Positions 9,533 to 18,462 of a stretch of DNA of 64,000 bases are shown here, in pieces (within the stretch, counting starts at the first letter, position 1; every line of letters starts with the position of its first letter). The position numbers and the translations under genes were made by a program. Origin of the DNA: Desulfobacteraceae bacterium (GTDB lineage: Bacteria > Desulfobacterota > Desulfobacteria > Desulfobacterales > Desulfosalsimonadaceae); assembly GCA_011389935.1 (NCBI GenBank), contig JAABTJ010000001.1, positions 62,001-126,000 on the forward strand, in the 5' to 3' direction. The notes below the pieces were generated by a model, which worked only from the letters and a program-made list of their open reading frames with translations, made no database searches and was not told the DNA's origin.

Positions 9533-11389
9533 TCAGCCATTTCTGGGCAGCGGTACAATGGCATTTTCCGGACATACCTGCGCACATACCGAACACCCGG
9601 TGCAAAGTGCGGCGTCAATCTTCACCCGCCCGTCTTCCAGGTAAAAGGCCGGACATGCCAGCTCGTTTATGCATGTCCGGTGATCTTTGCAGCGATCGCT
9701 TACGGTAAAGGGCCTTCCCGCAGCCTTTTTTGTCCCCTTGACCTGGAGGGCGCAATCCTGCTGCGCAATGACAACCGACACGCCTTTGTATTCGATGGCC
9801 TCCTTCAGGGCCGCCATGCTCTTTTTCACGTTATAGGGCTTTATGACGCTTACGTGCCCCACCCCGATGCCGCGAACGAGAGATTCGATGGATATCTGGT
9901 TGTACCCCTCCATGCCGTAGGCCTTCATGTCGACCCCGGGATGCGGCTGATGGCCGGTCATGGCCGTCGTCCGGTTGTCCAGGATCACCAGCGTCATATC
10001 GTGGTTGTTGAAAACCGCATTTACGAGCCCCGGGATCCCTGAATGAAAAAAAGTCGAGTCGCCGATATAGGAAATCACCTTTTTGCTGGTGGCCTTTGAA
10101 AAACCGCCTGCCGTGCCGGTGGAGGACCCCATGCAGATCAGAAAATCGCCCGCGGACAAGGGGGGGAGAAAACCAAGGGTGTAGCACCCGATATCGGTGG
10201 GCTTGATCGTCTCCATGTCCGCGGTTGCCTTGTTCACTTCATAAAAGACGGCCCTGTGCGCGCAGCCCGGGCAGAGGTTGGGGGGGCGCTGGGGCAGCTC
10301 GGGAATATCGGAAAGATCCGGTTTGTCGGGAACCTCATAGGGAATGTCAAAATAGCTGGCGATTTTTTCACGCACCATTGCCGGGTCGAATTCGAAAAGG
10401 CGTGAAAACAGTCCATCCGCCTTTCCCTTGATTGGATTTACAAAACCGGCTTCCTGGGCAATGGCCTTGACCGCTTCCTCCATGTACGGTTCGCCTTCTT
10501 CCACGACCAAGACTTTTTCGCAGCCGGACAGAAAGGTCCGAACAAGGGGGGCCGGCATGGGATGGGAAAACCCGATCCGCAGCACGCGCGTTTTCTCCTG
10601 GATTTTCAGGTCCCTGATTGCATCCTCCACATACGTGGCGCTCACCCCGTTGGCAATGATGCCAAGCGACCCGTCCCCCTGGATAACATTGTATCGCGAA
10701 TCACAGGAGATCTCCTCGGCGCGCCTGATTTTCTCCAGCAGTTTCACATGAAGATTTCTGGATACCGCGGGGACGGTTACAAGGTTGAAGGGATCTTTTT
10801 CAAAAGTGCCCGCCGTCTTCGGCGGGATCCGTGTTCCGAATTCAACGGCGCCGGTGGAGTGATTGATCCGGGTGGTCGTGCGGACGATTACCGGGATGCC
10901 CAGGTCCTCCGAAAGATCAAAGGCGTCGGCGATAATCCGCCTCGCCTCGTCAATCGTGGACGGCTCGAGGATCGGGAGTCCGGAGAGTTTCCCGTAGTAC
11001 CGGTTGTCCTGTTCATTCTGGCTGGAAAACATGTAGGGATCATCCGCGGAAATGATGACGAGACCGCCTTTGACGCCTACGTATGCGAGCGTCATCAGGG
11101 CATCGGCCGCCACGTTGACGCCCACATGCTTCATGATGCACATGCTTCGCAGGCCGCAATTCGCAGCGGCCGCGGCGACTTCCAGGGCCACCTTCTCGTT
11201 GGTGGAATATTCGAAATACAGTTCGCTTTCCCTGGCCATACGGAAAAGGTTGAACGAAATTTCAGACGAAGGCGTACCGGGGTACGTCGACGCAAATGCC
11301 ACTCCCGCCTCGACGGCGCCTCGCGCGATGGCCTCGTTGCCGAGCAGAAACATCTTCTCTCCCGGCTTGTCCTGAAGTAATTTATGCAT
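9533..11389 (-). CDS. iorA: Indolepyruvate:ferredoxin oxidoreductase, alpha subunit
   Basis: A 618-residue fused subunit. The N-terminal half is the pyrimidine-binding domain (GNEAIARGAVEAGV, STYPGTPSSE). The middle holds the thiamine-diphosphate domain (CPGCAHRA near residue 375, IGCYTLG, IGDSTFFHSG). The C terminus has ferredoxin-like clusters, CKDHRTCINELACP and CTGCSVCAQVCP. It converts indolepyruvate and related arylpyruvates with CoA to acyl-CoA, CO2 and reduced ferredoxin. AAAGGA lies about seven bases before the ATG. Sequence cannot tell fermentative use from aryl-CoA synthesis. Confidence 0.95.
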   Translation of the reverse strand: MHKLLQDKPGEKMFLLGNEAIARGAVEAGVAFASTYPGTPSSEISFNLFRMARESELYFEYSTNEKVALEVAAAAANCGLRSMCIMKHVGVNVAADALMTLAYVGVKGGLVIISADDPYMFSSQNEQDNRYYGKLSGLPILEPSTIDEARRIIADAFDLSEDLGIPVIVRTTTRINHSTGAVEFGTRIPPKTAGTFEKDPFNLVTVPAVSRNLHVKLLEKIRRAEEISCDSRYNVIQGDGSLGIIANGVSATYVEDAIRDLKIQEKTRVLRIGFSHPMPAPLVRTFLSGCEKVLVVEEGEPYMEEAVKAIAQEAGFVNPIKGKADGLFSRLFEFDPAMVREKIASYFDIPYEVPDKPDLSDIPELPQRPPNLCPGCAHRAVFYEVNKATADMETIKPTDIGCYTLGFLPPLSAGDFLICMGSSTGTAGGFSKATSKKVISYIGDSTFFHSGIPGLVNAVFNNHDMTLVILDNRTTAMTGHQPHPGVDMKAYGMEGYNQISIESLVRGIGVGHVSVIKPYNVKKSMAALKEAIEYKGVSVVIAQQDCALQVKGTKKAAGRPFTVSDRCKDHRTCINELACPAFYLEDGRVKIDAALCTGCSVCAQVCPENAIVPLPRNG

Positions 11390-11710
11390 TTTCAGTCCTT
11401 TGCTCCGATAGTCGTACAGATTTCAACCGTCAGCTATATTGCAAAAAAAAGCGCCCGTTATCGGGCCTTCCACCAGAAGTTTCATATAACAGGGATGTTA
11501 TTCATGTAAAGAATTTTCTTGGTCCCTTCCACGGACAACGCTGCCTCAGCCGCCTGAAAAAATCCGTTTACATTCCTCCTGAAATCGTTTATACAGTGTT
11601 GCTTTTATCATTCAAACTGTTTTCATTTTTTTCAAACCTGCAACCATGGTGTGATTTGCCGATAAAAACCGGTCGTTACATCAAGCAGTTTTTTTTATAC
11701 TCAATTTGCC
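11390..11710. other. Divergent intergenic region iorA / rdgB
   Basis: About 320 bases without a credible gene. It must hold the promoters of iorA (minus) and rdgB (plus). It is AT-rich near 11580-11700. I saw no convincing terminator, repeat or operator. Confidence 0.5.
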
Positions 11711-12358
11711 ATGGACGAAACAACCACAATCGTTATCGCCACCCGAAATCCGGGAAAAACCACTGAAATCCGGGATATTTTAAAGAGCTACCCTGTGGAA
11801 ATCAGAAATCTCAATGATTTCGGCCCCATCCCCGAAGTGGAAGAGGACGGTACCACGTTTGACGAAAATGCCTACAAAAAGGCGTCCTTTGCCGCCCGGG
11901 TCCTGGGGTTCCCCGCACTTGCCGACGATTCCGGCCTCAGTGTTGCGGCCCTGGGCGGTGAACCGGGAATTCACTCGGCTCGTTTTGCCGGGGCCGATGC
12001 CGACGATGAACAGCGCTGCCGACTGCTGCTGGAAAAACTGAAATCCGTCTCCGATCGGCGGGCCGCATTTGAGTGCGTGATATCCATTGCGATCCCAACG
12101 GGCCAGGCACTGACATATGAAGGCCGGTGTGAAGGCGTGATTGCCGAAAAACCCGCCGGAAAAAACGGCTTTGGCTATGACCCCGTGTTTTTTTATCCGC
12201 CGGCCGGCCAGACGTTCGCACAAATGCCCCCGGAGGATAAAAACCGGGTCAGCCACCGCGGCCGGGCACTTGCGGAACTCGGCAGCGAGTTCGACAAGGT
12301 CCTGAAGTGGATATCGCTCCAGATGCCGGTTGTCCCCAAATTTCCGTGCAAACGATAA
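11711..12358 (+). CDS. rdgB: XTP/dITP diphosphatase (non-canonical purine NTP pyrophosphatase)
   Basis: A 215-residue HAM1/RdgB enzyme that hydrolyses dITP, ITP and XTP to monophosphates and so keeps deaminated purines out of DNA and RNA. Seen motifs are ATRNPGKTTEI near residue 8, ADDSGLSV near 72, NGFGYDPVF and the C-terminal SHRGRAL. Length is usual for the family plus a short tail. No clear ribosome binding site precedes the ATG. The gene stands alone ahead of pckA. Confidence 0.95.
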   Translation: MDETTTIVIATRNPGKTTEIRDILKSYPVEIRNLNDFGPIPEVEEDGTTFDENAYKKASFAARVLGFPALADDSGLSVAALGGEPGIHSARFAGADADDEQRCRLLLEKLKSVSDRRAAFECVISIAIPTGQALTYEGRCEGVIAEKPAGKNGFGYDPVFFYPPAGQTFAQMPPEDKNRVSHRGRALAELGSEFDKVLKWISLQMPVVPKFPCKR

Positions 12359-12423
12359 TTTTCGCCACCACCCTTTTGCGCCGTGGTGTTGTCATACCAC
12401 TATTTTGGTGTGTTACATATGAT

Positions 12424-12452
12424 TTGCGACAATGAACTGTCCTTCATATTCA
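12424..12452 (+). promoter_or_regulatory. Possible promoter of pckA
   Basis: TTGCGA (12424-12429), a 17-base spacer and TATTCA (12447-12452) lie 37 bases before the pckA start. The -10 box is only fair, so this is tentative. Confidence 0.35.
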
Positions 12453-12489
12453 AACAATAACAAGCGATAACAGAAGCTGGAAAAAAGCC

Positions 12490-14133
12490 ATGAAATTTGT
12501 CAACGCGTTAAACCGTATGCTGAGAAATCACCCGGACGTGCGTACCGATCCCTCACGGTCCAGCGTAATCGAGCAGGTCATAAAACAAAAGGAAGCCGTG
12601 GTGCTTCCATGCGGCGCATTATCCACATGGACGCCCCCGGAATCCACCGGACGCTCCCCGGATGATACGGTCCTGGTAAAACACCCGGAGCTTTCAGAAT
12701 ATATTGACTGGACGTCCCCCAACAATCTTCCCATGGATCCGGAGGTCTTCGACGAACTCTGGACGGACGCCCTTACCTGCCTCTGGAAAAAACCGCGCCT
12801 GTTTATTACAAATTGCGTCATCGGTGCCGATCCCGACTATGCGCTCCCGGTGCGCACCGTAACCAACTATGCCATTACCAGCCTTTTCACCATGAACATG
12901 TTCCGCCCCGTGCCCCGAACCATTGATAAAAGCGTGTTTGCAGAAAAGCCTTTCACGCTGCTGGTGGTCCCCTATGACAAGATCGACGCCGCCAAATACG
13001 AAGGGAAGCTCAGAAAGCGTGCCGACGACAGCACATCGGACATGGTCATTGCCATAGACTTCAAGAACCGCCTGGGACTGGTGTTCGGATCCGCCTATTG
13101 CGGCTCCGCCAAAAAGCTGCTGTTCACCGCCATGAACTATTACCTGCCCCTCGAAAACATTCTTCCCATTCACTGCTCCGCAAACGAGGACCGGCAAGGC
13201 AGGGTCGCTCTTTTCCTGGGGCTTTCCGGCACCGGAAAAACCACGCTTTCCGCGGATAAGGACCGCTTCCTTATCGGCGACGACGAGCACGGCTGGAATC
13301 ACAGCGGCATCGCCAATTTCGAACACGGCTGCTATGCAAAGCTCATTGATCTGGACCCTGAAAAGGAACCGGAAATCCACAGGGCGGTTTTCAGTAAAAG
13401 GGCCCCCCTGGACAACGGCGTCATCATCGAGAACTGCATGACCTATCCGGATGGCACCGTTGACCTGTCCGACGACCGGTTTACCCAGAACAGCCGCACA
13501 TCGTATCCGCTGCGCTACCTGACCAACGTAAAACTCGAAGCATGGGCGGGGCATCCCAGCACCATCATTTTTCTGACCGCCGATGCCAACGGGGTGCTCC
13601 CCCCCATATCCGCCCTGAATCCCCAACAGGCCATGCTCTGGTTCCTCATGGGATACACGAGCAAGCTCGCGGGTACGGAAACCGGAATAAAAGAGCCGCA
13701 AAGCGCTTTTTCCCGTTTCTTCGGCCAGCCGTTCATGCCGGCCCGGCCGTTTTACTATTCCGACCTTCTCGGCGAAAAAATGAAGGAACACAAAACACGG
13801 GTTTTCCTGGTCAACACGGGATGGAGCGGGGGCCCCTACGGCGTGGGTTCCAGAATCGACATCACTCTTACCCGGGCCATGATCAGTGCCGCTATTGACG
13901 GGAAGCTCGAAAATGTCGAATACACGCACAATGAACTGTTTCATCTCAATGTGCCCAAAACATGCCCGGGCGTGCCCGACGAGGTGCTTATTCCCGAGAA
14001 CACATGGGAAGACAAGGCCGAATTTGAAAAACGGGCAAAAGCCCTGGCCATTGAATTTTCAACCCACTTCGACAAGGCGTACAGTGATGCGGACATCGAT
14101 GCGGCCATAAAAGCCGAATGCCCGGGTAAATAA
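12490..14133 (+). CDS. pckA: Phosphoenolpyruvate carboxykinase (ATP)
   Basis: A 547-residue ATP-type PEPCK that interconverts oxaloacetate and ATP with phosphoenolpyruvate, ADP and CO2. Its P-loop GLSGTGKTTLSAD lies near residue 245 and the metal-binding DDEHGWN near 268. The GTP-type signature is absent. Length matches the bacterial ATP-dependent family. In an acetyl-CoA-pathway anaerobe it would supply PEP for gluconeogenesis from C4 acids such as the succinyl-CoA made by the Kor operon. A strong hairpin follows the stop codon. Confidence 0.96.
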   Translation: MKFVNALNRMLRNHPDVRTDPSRSSVIEQVIKQKEAVVLPCGALSTWTPPESTGRSPDDTVLVKHPELSEYIDWTSPNNLPMDPEVFDELWTDALTCLWKKPRLFITNCVIGADPDYALPVRTVTNYAITSLFTMNMFRPVPRTIDKSVFAEKPFTLLVVPYDKIDAAKYEGKLRKRADDSTSDMVIAIDFKNRLGLVFGSAYCGSAKKLLFTAMNYYLPLENILPIHCSANEDRQGRVALFLGLSGTGKTTLSADKDRFLIGDDEHGWNHSGIANFEHGCYAKLIDLDPEKEPEIHRAVFSKRAPLDNGVIIENCMTYPDGTVDLSDDRFTQNSRTSYPLRYLTNVKLEAWAGHPSTIIFLTADANGVLPPISALNPQQAMLWFLMGYTSKLAGTETGIKEPQSAFSRFFGQPFMPARPFYYSDLLGEKMKEHKTRVFLVNTGWSGGPYGVGSRIDITLTRAMISAAIDGKLENVEYTHNELFHLNVPKTCPGVPDEVLIPENTWEDKAEFEKRAKALAIEFSTHFDKAYSDADIDAAIKAECPGK

Positions 14134-14145
14134 GAATACAGAAAA

Positions 14146-14190
14146 GGTTCAACAGCCCTTTGCAGCGCTTCAGCAAAGGGCTGTTGAACC
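14146..14190. terminator. Perfect 18-bp hairpin after pckA
   Basis: GGTTCAACAGCCCTTTGC (14146-14163) and its exact complement (14173-14190) enclose a nine-base loop, 12 bases after the pckA stop. No T-run follows, so it may protect the 3' end or act in rho-dependent or factor-assisted termination. Confidence 0.6.
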
Positions 14191-14254
14191 GACCCCGGCA
14201 GATACCTGCCCAAAAAGAAAACCGCTTCCCCTGTCATCATTTGCGACCCGACGC

Positions 14255-14282
14255 TTGACACATTTTCCTTGACACATTTTCC
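14255..14282. repeat. Tandem duplication of a 14-bp unit
   Basis: TTGACACATTTTCC occurs twice in direct succession just upstream of the predicted promoter at 14285. The unit contains a consensus -35 hexamer, but no -10 box lies at a suitable distance from either copy. Confidence 0.7.
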
Positions 14283-14284
14283 TG

Positions 14285-14313
14285 TTGCTGCAACACGTCA
14301 TCAGCGATATTAT
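14285..14313 (+). promoter_or_regulatory. Predicted promoter of the DUF6178-like gene
   Basis: TTGCTG (14285-14290), 17 bases, then TATTAT (14308-14313). It would give a leader of about 107 bases to the ATG at 14428. Confidence 0.45.
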
Positions 14314-14427
14314 TATAAACAAAAGTCGATGCCCTTGCGGCATCGCCGCTGCCCCTTCTTTTGTCGCAGGTGCGATTACCCCTGTACCAAAAGGCCCGGC
14401 AGCAAAAAGGCATGCAGGATAAAATCA

Positions 14428-16182
14428 ATGGATATGGACGCCAAAACCGAAGAGAAACGCCTCGCCGAAATACACCGCCAGCGCATGGCACGCCTTACGG
14501 CCGACAAGAAGCGCATTTTCGCAATGGCGCCGGAAGACGCCCTGGACGCGATCCTCGATCACCCCACAAACCGGGCGCTTGTGCATTCAATGGCAGAAGA
14601 GGACTTCTTTTTTTTACTCAACGACATCGGCCACCATGATGCCCTTGACATTCTTTCCCTGGCTTCCAACCGCCAGTGGGAATACATTCTGGACATGGAC
14701 GCATGGCATCGCGACCGGATGCAGCTGGAAAGGGTCGGCTACTGGCTGAACCTTCTGCACCAGGCGGATCCCGGCCGCTTCGTGGAGTGGACCATGCAGG
14801 AAAAATACCCGCTCCTGGAATATTATCTGAACCGGACAGCCGATATTTTCGTGCGCGAGCATGATGAAGACCCAAGCGACCTGGGGGACGGCTTTTTCAC
14901 CTGCGACGATGTGTTTTATGTCCGGTTTTCAAAGGAGGCCTTTACCGGGATCGAGGAGGAGGAAGACCGGGAAGAAATGGAAAATTTTCTATATACCCTG
15001 GTACACCGCATTGCCGATGAAGATCACATGGCATACCAAGTGATGCTTCTCCGCGCAGCATCGGTAATTCCCGGCGAAAGCGAGGAAGAGGCCTTCCGGT
15101 TCCGAAACGTCCGGCTGGCGGAAAAGGGATTTCTTCCCTTTGATGAAGCGGTAGGTGTGTATGCGCCGGTGAAGCCGGAGGCCATCCAAAAGACCCCCCG
15201 AAAACGCATTGAAAAAGAAGCGGCAATGGACTTTACCGTACCGGTTCCCGTGAACCATGCGGTCATGCTTCAACGCAACACCCTTTTCGGAAACGCCCTG
15301 GCGCATATCGATGCCGAGGAGGTATTCAACGAGATACAGACCGAATTCGCATCCCTTTGCAACCGGATCATCGCAGCGGATCAAAGCCCCATCAAAGAAA
15401 GAGAGCAGCTGAAATCCATTGTGAACAAAGCATGCGGCTACCTGGGCATCGGCATTCAGCGGCTGGCGGGAACCAAAGCGCCTCCCGAAGCAAGCCGGAG
15501 CGCCTGGATCATTTCCAATTATTCGCTCACAGACATCTTCCGCACCGGCTATGCACTGGTTCTGGCGTTGAAAAAAAGGGCCGAAAAATGGCAGAAACAA
15601 AGCTGGTTTGCTAAAAACCGGCTGGCGCTTGCCTTCTGGGGCGAATACCTGGTTGGACACATCGGGGGACTGCTGCTCAACTATCCGAAACATTTCGACA
15701 ATTATAAATCCGGTTACCTTTACAGGGAATTTTCCTCCATCGACGACATACGGGAGGCCGAAAGGGCCCTGGACGAAGCCATGATTTTCGACCGGATGTT
15801 CTCGCTTATGGATATCCATACGAAAGGGTTGCCTGAGCGGCAGTTTGTCACCTTTCATGCCGTTTTGCTGACGCTGTGGGCAAAAAGCAGAATCGATATC
15901 CCGCCCTATGACCGGGTGGAGCCGATCTCCGTAAACTCGTTCCGCCCGTTCTACCGATCCCTGTGGGAGGAAGGTGGAGACAAGGGGCATATCAAGGATT
16001 CCGTAAAATCGGATTTTCTTGACTGGCTTTCCACTACGACCGGGTGTACGGCGCATGATATTTCCCTGAAAGCCGCTGCATCCCTTGAACATCTTTTTAC
16101 GGCAATGGAAGACGAATTTGCGGATGTCGATGAAAAAGACCTGGATTCCCGTTTTATTACTTTGTTTTTGCTCACGAAGTGA
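14428..16182 (+). CDS. Uncharacterised protein, resembles DUF6178 family
   Basis: A 584-residue soluble, acidic, largely helical protein with no signal peptide or membrane segment. I link it to DUF6178, a family common in Desulfobacterota, from its overall character and segments such as LDAILDHP, FFLLNDIG and YLNRTADIFVREHDEDP. No catalytic motif is recognised. The ATG at 14428 has AGGA eight bases upstream; the frame remains open to 14269 but that part is unlike the rest. It is followed after 30 bases by the SpoIIIAA/Ycf45-like ATPase on the same strand, so the two may work together. The function is unknown. Confidence 0.8.
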   Translation: MDMDAKTEEKRLAEIHRQRMARLTADKKRIFAMAPEDALDAILDHPTNRALVHSMAEEDFFFLLNDIGHHDALDILSLASNRQWEYILDMDAWHRDRMQLERVGYWLNLLHQADPGRFVEWTMQEKYPLLEYYLNRTADIFVREHDEDPSDLGDGFFTCDDVFYVRFSKEAFTGIEEEEDREEMENFLYTLVHRIADEDHMAYQVMLLRAASVIPGESEEEAFRFRNVRLAEKGFLPFDEAVGVYAPVKPEAIQKTPRKRIEKEAAMDFTVPVPVNHAVMLQRNTLFGNALAHIDAEEVFNEIQTEFASLCNRIIAADQSPIKEREQLKSIVNKACGYLGIGIQRLAGTKAPPEASRSAWIISNYSLTDIFRTGYALVLALKKRAEKWQKQSWFAKNRLALAFWGEYLVGHIGGLLLNYPKHFDNYKSGYLYREFSSIDDIREAERALDEAMIFDRMFSLMDIHTKGLPERQFVTFHAVLLTLWAKSRIDIPPYDRVEPISVNSFRPFYRSLWEEGGDKGHIKDSVKSDFLDWLSTTTGCTAHDISLKAAASLEHLFTAMEDEFADVDEKDLDSRFITLFLLTK

Positions 16183-16212
16183 ACCCGGCAACCCGGAGCC
16201 ATAAAAATATAA

Positions 16213-17793
16213 ATGAACCATTCGGACAAACCGCTTCATATGAATGACGTAACAACGCCGACAACGGATGACATCGACCGGATGCTCTCGGTGATGCCCC
16301 CGCATATCCGGGAGGCCATAGAAAACCACCCGGACTGCAACGATTTGATTGAAATTGTCATCGACCTTGGCAGAACACCGGAAGCACGGTTTCCCGGTAA
16401 AATCCATGAGATCTCCGGGGAATGCGGCACCCAGAAAGACATTGACTATATCGTCGGCAGGGTGGGACGCTTTACGGGGGACAACCGCGCCGGTATCGAA
16501 CGTACGCTGCACCGGATATCGGCCATAAAAAACCGGTTCGGGACCATCATTGGACTGACATGCCGGGTCGGCCGGGCCGTATTTGGCACGGTCGACATTC
16601 TTCAGGATGTTATCGAAAGCGGCCTTTCCATTCTGCTTCTCGGCCGCCCAGGGGTCGGCAAGACAACACTGCTGCGGGAAGCGGCACGGGTACTTGCGGA
16701 TGATATGGGGAAAAGGGTCGTCATTGTAGATACCTCCAATGAAATTGCCGGGGACGGGGATATCCCTCACCCGGGCATCGGAAGGGCCAGGCGCATGCAG
16801 GTACCGTCCATCCACCTTCAGCATGCCGTCATGATCGAAGCCGTCGAAAATCACATGCCCGAAGTGATTGTGATCGACGAGATCGGGACCGAGGCGGAGG
16901 CTTTGGCCGCCCGAACCATTGCCGAGCGCGGCGTTCAATTGATTGCCACCGCCCACGGCAATACCGTGGACAACCTGATGGCGAATCCGACCCTGTCGGA
17001 CCTGGTCGGCGGCATATCCTCCGTTACCATATCCGATGAAGAAGCCCGCAGGCGGAAGACCAGGAAAACAATCCTTGAGAGGAAATCCCCGCCAACGTTT
17101 GACGTCCTCGTGGAGATACAGAATCGCGACCACATGGTTGTCCATTATGATCTGGGGCATGTCGTCGACGCCATGCTGCGCGGCATCCCGGTCGAGCCCG
17201 AAATCCGCCAGCGCGGCGACCAGGGACAAATTTTCACCCGCAAAACGGATGTTCCGGTTTTCCGGCAAACCTTTCTCCACACTGCACCGAATGCTGCACC
17301 CGGCGCATACCAGGCGATCCGCATTTTTACGTACGGGGTAAGCCGGAAGCATACCCAGCGCGCCATCAGCGACCTGCGCGCCCCTGCGTACCTGGTCTCG
17401 GACATGGAAAGCGCCGATATGGTGCTAACGCTCAAATCACAGGAAAAGAAAAAGCCGCTCCGCCTCCGCGAAGTGCAAAAAAACGGTATGCCCGTCCACG
17501 TGATCAAGAGCAACACCATCACCCAGATCGAAAACTTTCTCCGAAACATTTTCCCGGAGTCCGCCGCCGGAAAGAATCCGGTTCATCCAAAAACGTTTCC
17601 GGATGAATCCGCAGCGGAAAAAGAAGCGGAAAAAGCGGTTATTGCGGTACACAAAACCGGCGCCCCCTTTGAACTCTCACCCCAAAACGCCCGATTCCGG
17701 CGATTACAGCACGAATTTATCAACCGGCAGGGACTTGCCACGGAAAGCCGGGGGCGGAGCCCCAACCGCAGGGTAGTGGCATACCCCCTGTAA
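16213..17793 (+). CDS. SpoIIIAA/Ycf45-like AAA ATPase with C-terminal R3H domain
   Basis: A 526-residue protein. Its AAA-type ATPase region has Walker A GRPGVGKTTLLREAARVLA near residue 142, then DTSNEIAGDGD, Walker B VIVIDEIGTEAEA near 220 and ATAHGNT. This order is that of the Ycf45 / stage III sporulation AA group. The last 60 residues form an R3H single-strand nucleic-acid-binding domain (ARFRRLQHEFI, ESRGRSPNRRVV). No spore genes are nearby, so a role with nucleic acid is more likely than sporulation. ATG 16213 is used; an in-frame ATG at 16240 also exists. It probably forms a transcription unit with the gene before it. Confidence 0.85.
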   Translation: MNHSDKPLHMNDVTTPTTDDIDRMLSVMPPHIREAIENHPDCNDLIEIVIDLGRTPEARFPGKIHEISGECGTQKDIDYIVGRVGRFTGDNRAGIERTLHRISAIKNRFGTIIGLTCRVGRAVFGTVDILQDVIESGLSILLLGRPGVGKTTLLREAARVLADDMGKRVVIVDTSNEIAGDGDIPHPGIGRARRMQVPSIHLQHAVMIEAVENHMPEVIVIDEIGTEAEALAARTIAERGVQLIATAHGNTVDNLMANPTLSDLVGGISSVTISDEEARRRKTRKTILERKSPPTFDVLVEIQNRDHMVVHYDLGHVVDAMLRGIPVEPEIRQRGDQGQIFTRKTDVPVFRQTFLHTAPNAAPGAYQAIRIFTYGVSRKHTQRAISDLRAPAYLVSDMESADMVLTLKSQEKKKPLRLREVQKNGMPVHVIKSNTITQIENFLRNIFPESAAGKNPVHPKTFPDESAAEKEAEKAVIAVHKTGAPFELSPQNARFRRLQHEFINRQGLATESRGRSPNRRVVAYPL

Positions 17794-17797
17794 TTTT

Positions 17798-18064
17798 TCA
17801 ATGAATGCACTGAACCACTGCAACCGCATTCCCATCCGCATCCATGGCAACGATAAAACAGCGCACCTCCCTGTCTTTCAATTTTTCTATCCGGCATGCA
17901 TCCGGTTTTCCCGGATAGAGTTCCGGGTCATTGATTCCGGCGATGCGAATGCATTGAGCGGGTTTATATTTGTTTTCATTGAACGGACCGGTACCGATCA
18001 CCTGTATTTCAAAGATATCCCTGCCTAAAATATTGGTTACAACACCACGAAGGCTGTCTTGCAT
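17798..18064 (-). CDS. Small SNase-like protein
   Basis: An 88-residue protein with an excellent GGGAGGAG ribosome binding site ahead of its ATG, so it is a real gene despite its size. The pattern IRIAGINDPELYPG followed by LKDREVRCFIVAMDADGNAVAVV resembles the OB-fold core of thermonuclease-like (SNase) domains. It is about half a domain long and lacks the usual catalytic Arg/Glu region, so nuclease activity is doubtful and nucleic-acid or ligand binding is more likely. It converges on the R3H ATPase gene (four-base gap) and is divergent from the response regulator at 18463. Confidence 0.7.
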   Translation of the reverse strand: MQDSLRGVVTNILGRDIFEIQVIGTGPFNENKYKPAQCIRIAGINDPELYPGKPDACRIEKLKDREVRCFIVAMDADGNAVAVVQCIH

Positions 18065-18462
18065 GTGCTCGCTCCTCCCAAAAGGCTTGCCGCGCCTGTA
18101 AAAAGTATCTCGTATGATTCAGGCGAAAAACCGCTTTCGGTTTATGGGTGATCCGCTGCCCGACAGACGTCTTTCCAATACGGCAGCATTTTGAAACGGT
18201 CGGTTTTTGTATTTCCGGCTACCGCATATCCGTCGACAAGAATATAGAGCAACAATCATGCCACCAAATTCTTATCCGCATGGATCATAACCCATTGATA
18301 TAAAAATCAGATAAAATCATTCTTCCGTCGTTGCGGTCAAATCGTTACAATTTGTTACAATACCCCTTGCCCTGCTGTAACACAATGAAACAAAACCCCG
18401 GAAAAATTGAAAAAACATGATTTTTCTTAGACACAAACGCTGTTTTCTGGTAGGGGTGTCGT
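18065..18462. other. Divergent intergenic region, about 400 bases
   Basis: No credible gene is seen. It must contain promoters for the SNase-like gene (minus) and the sigma-54 regulator (plus). A short hairpin AAACCG/CGGTTT lies near 18129-18144. Two copies of GTTACAAT and a GTAAC lie near 18344-18380 and could be a binding site. No sigma-54 consensus (TGGCAC-N5-TTGC) was found. Confidence 0.4.

Noticed and set aside
12694-13944. 416-codon open frame opposite pckA
   Set aside because: It is a shadow of pckA; no motif or ribosome binding site.
14989-17352. 787-codon open frame on the minus strand opposite the DUF6178-like and ATPase genes
   Set aside because: It crosses two well-supported plus-strand genes, has no family signature and no ribosome binding site. 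It is a codon-bias shadow.
18129-18144. Short hairpin as a terminator
   Set aside because: Six base pairs and no T-run; it sits in a divergent promoter region where a terminator is not expected.
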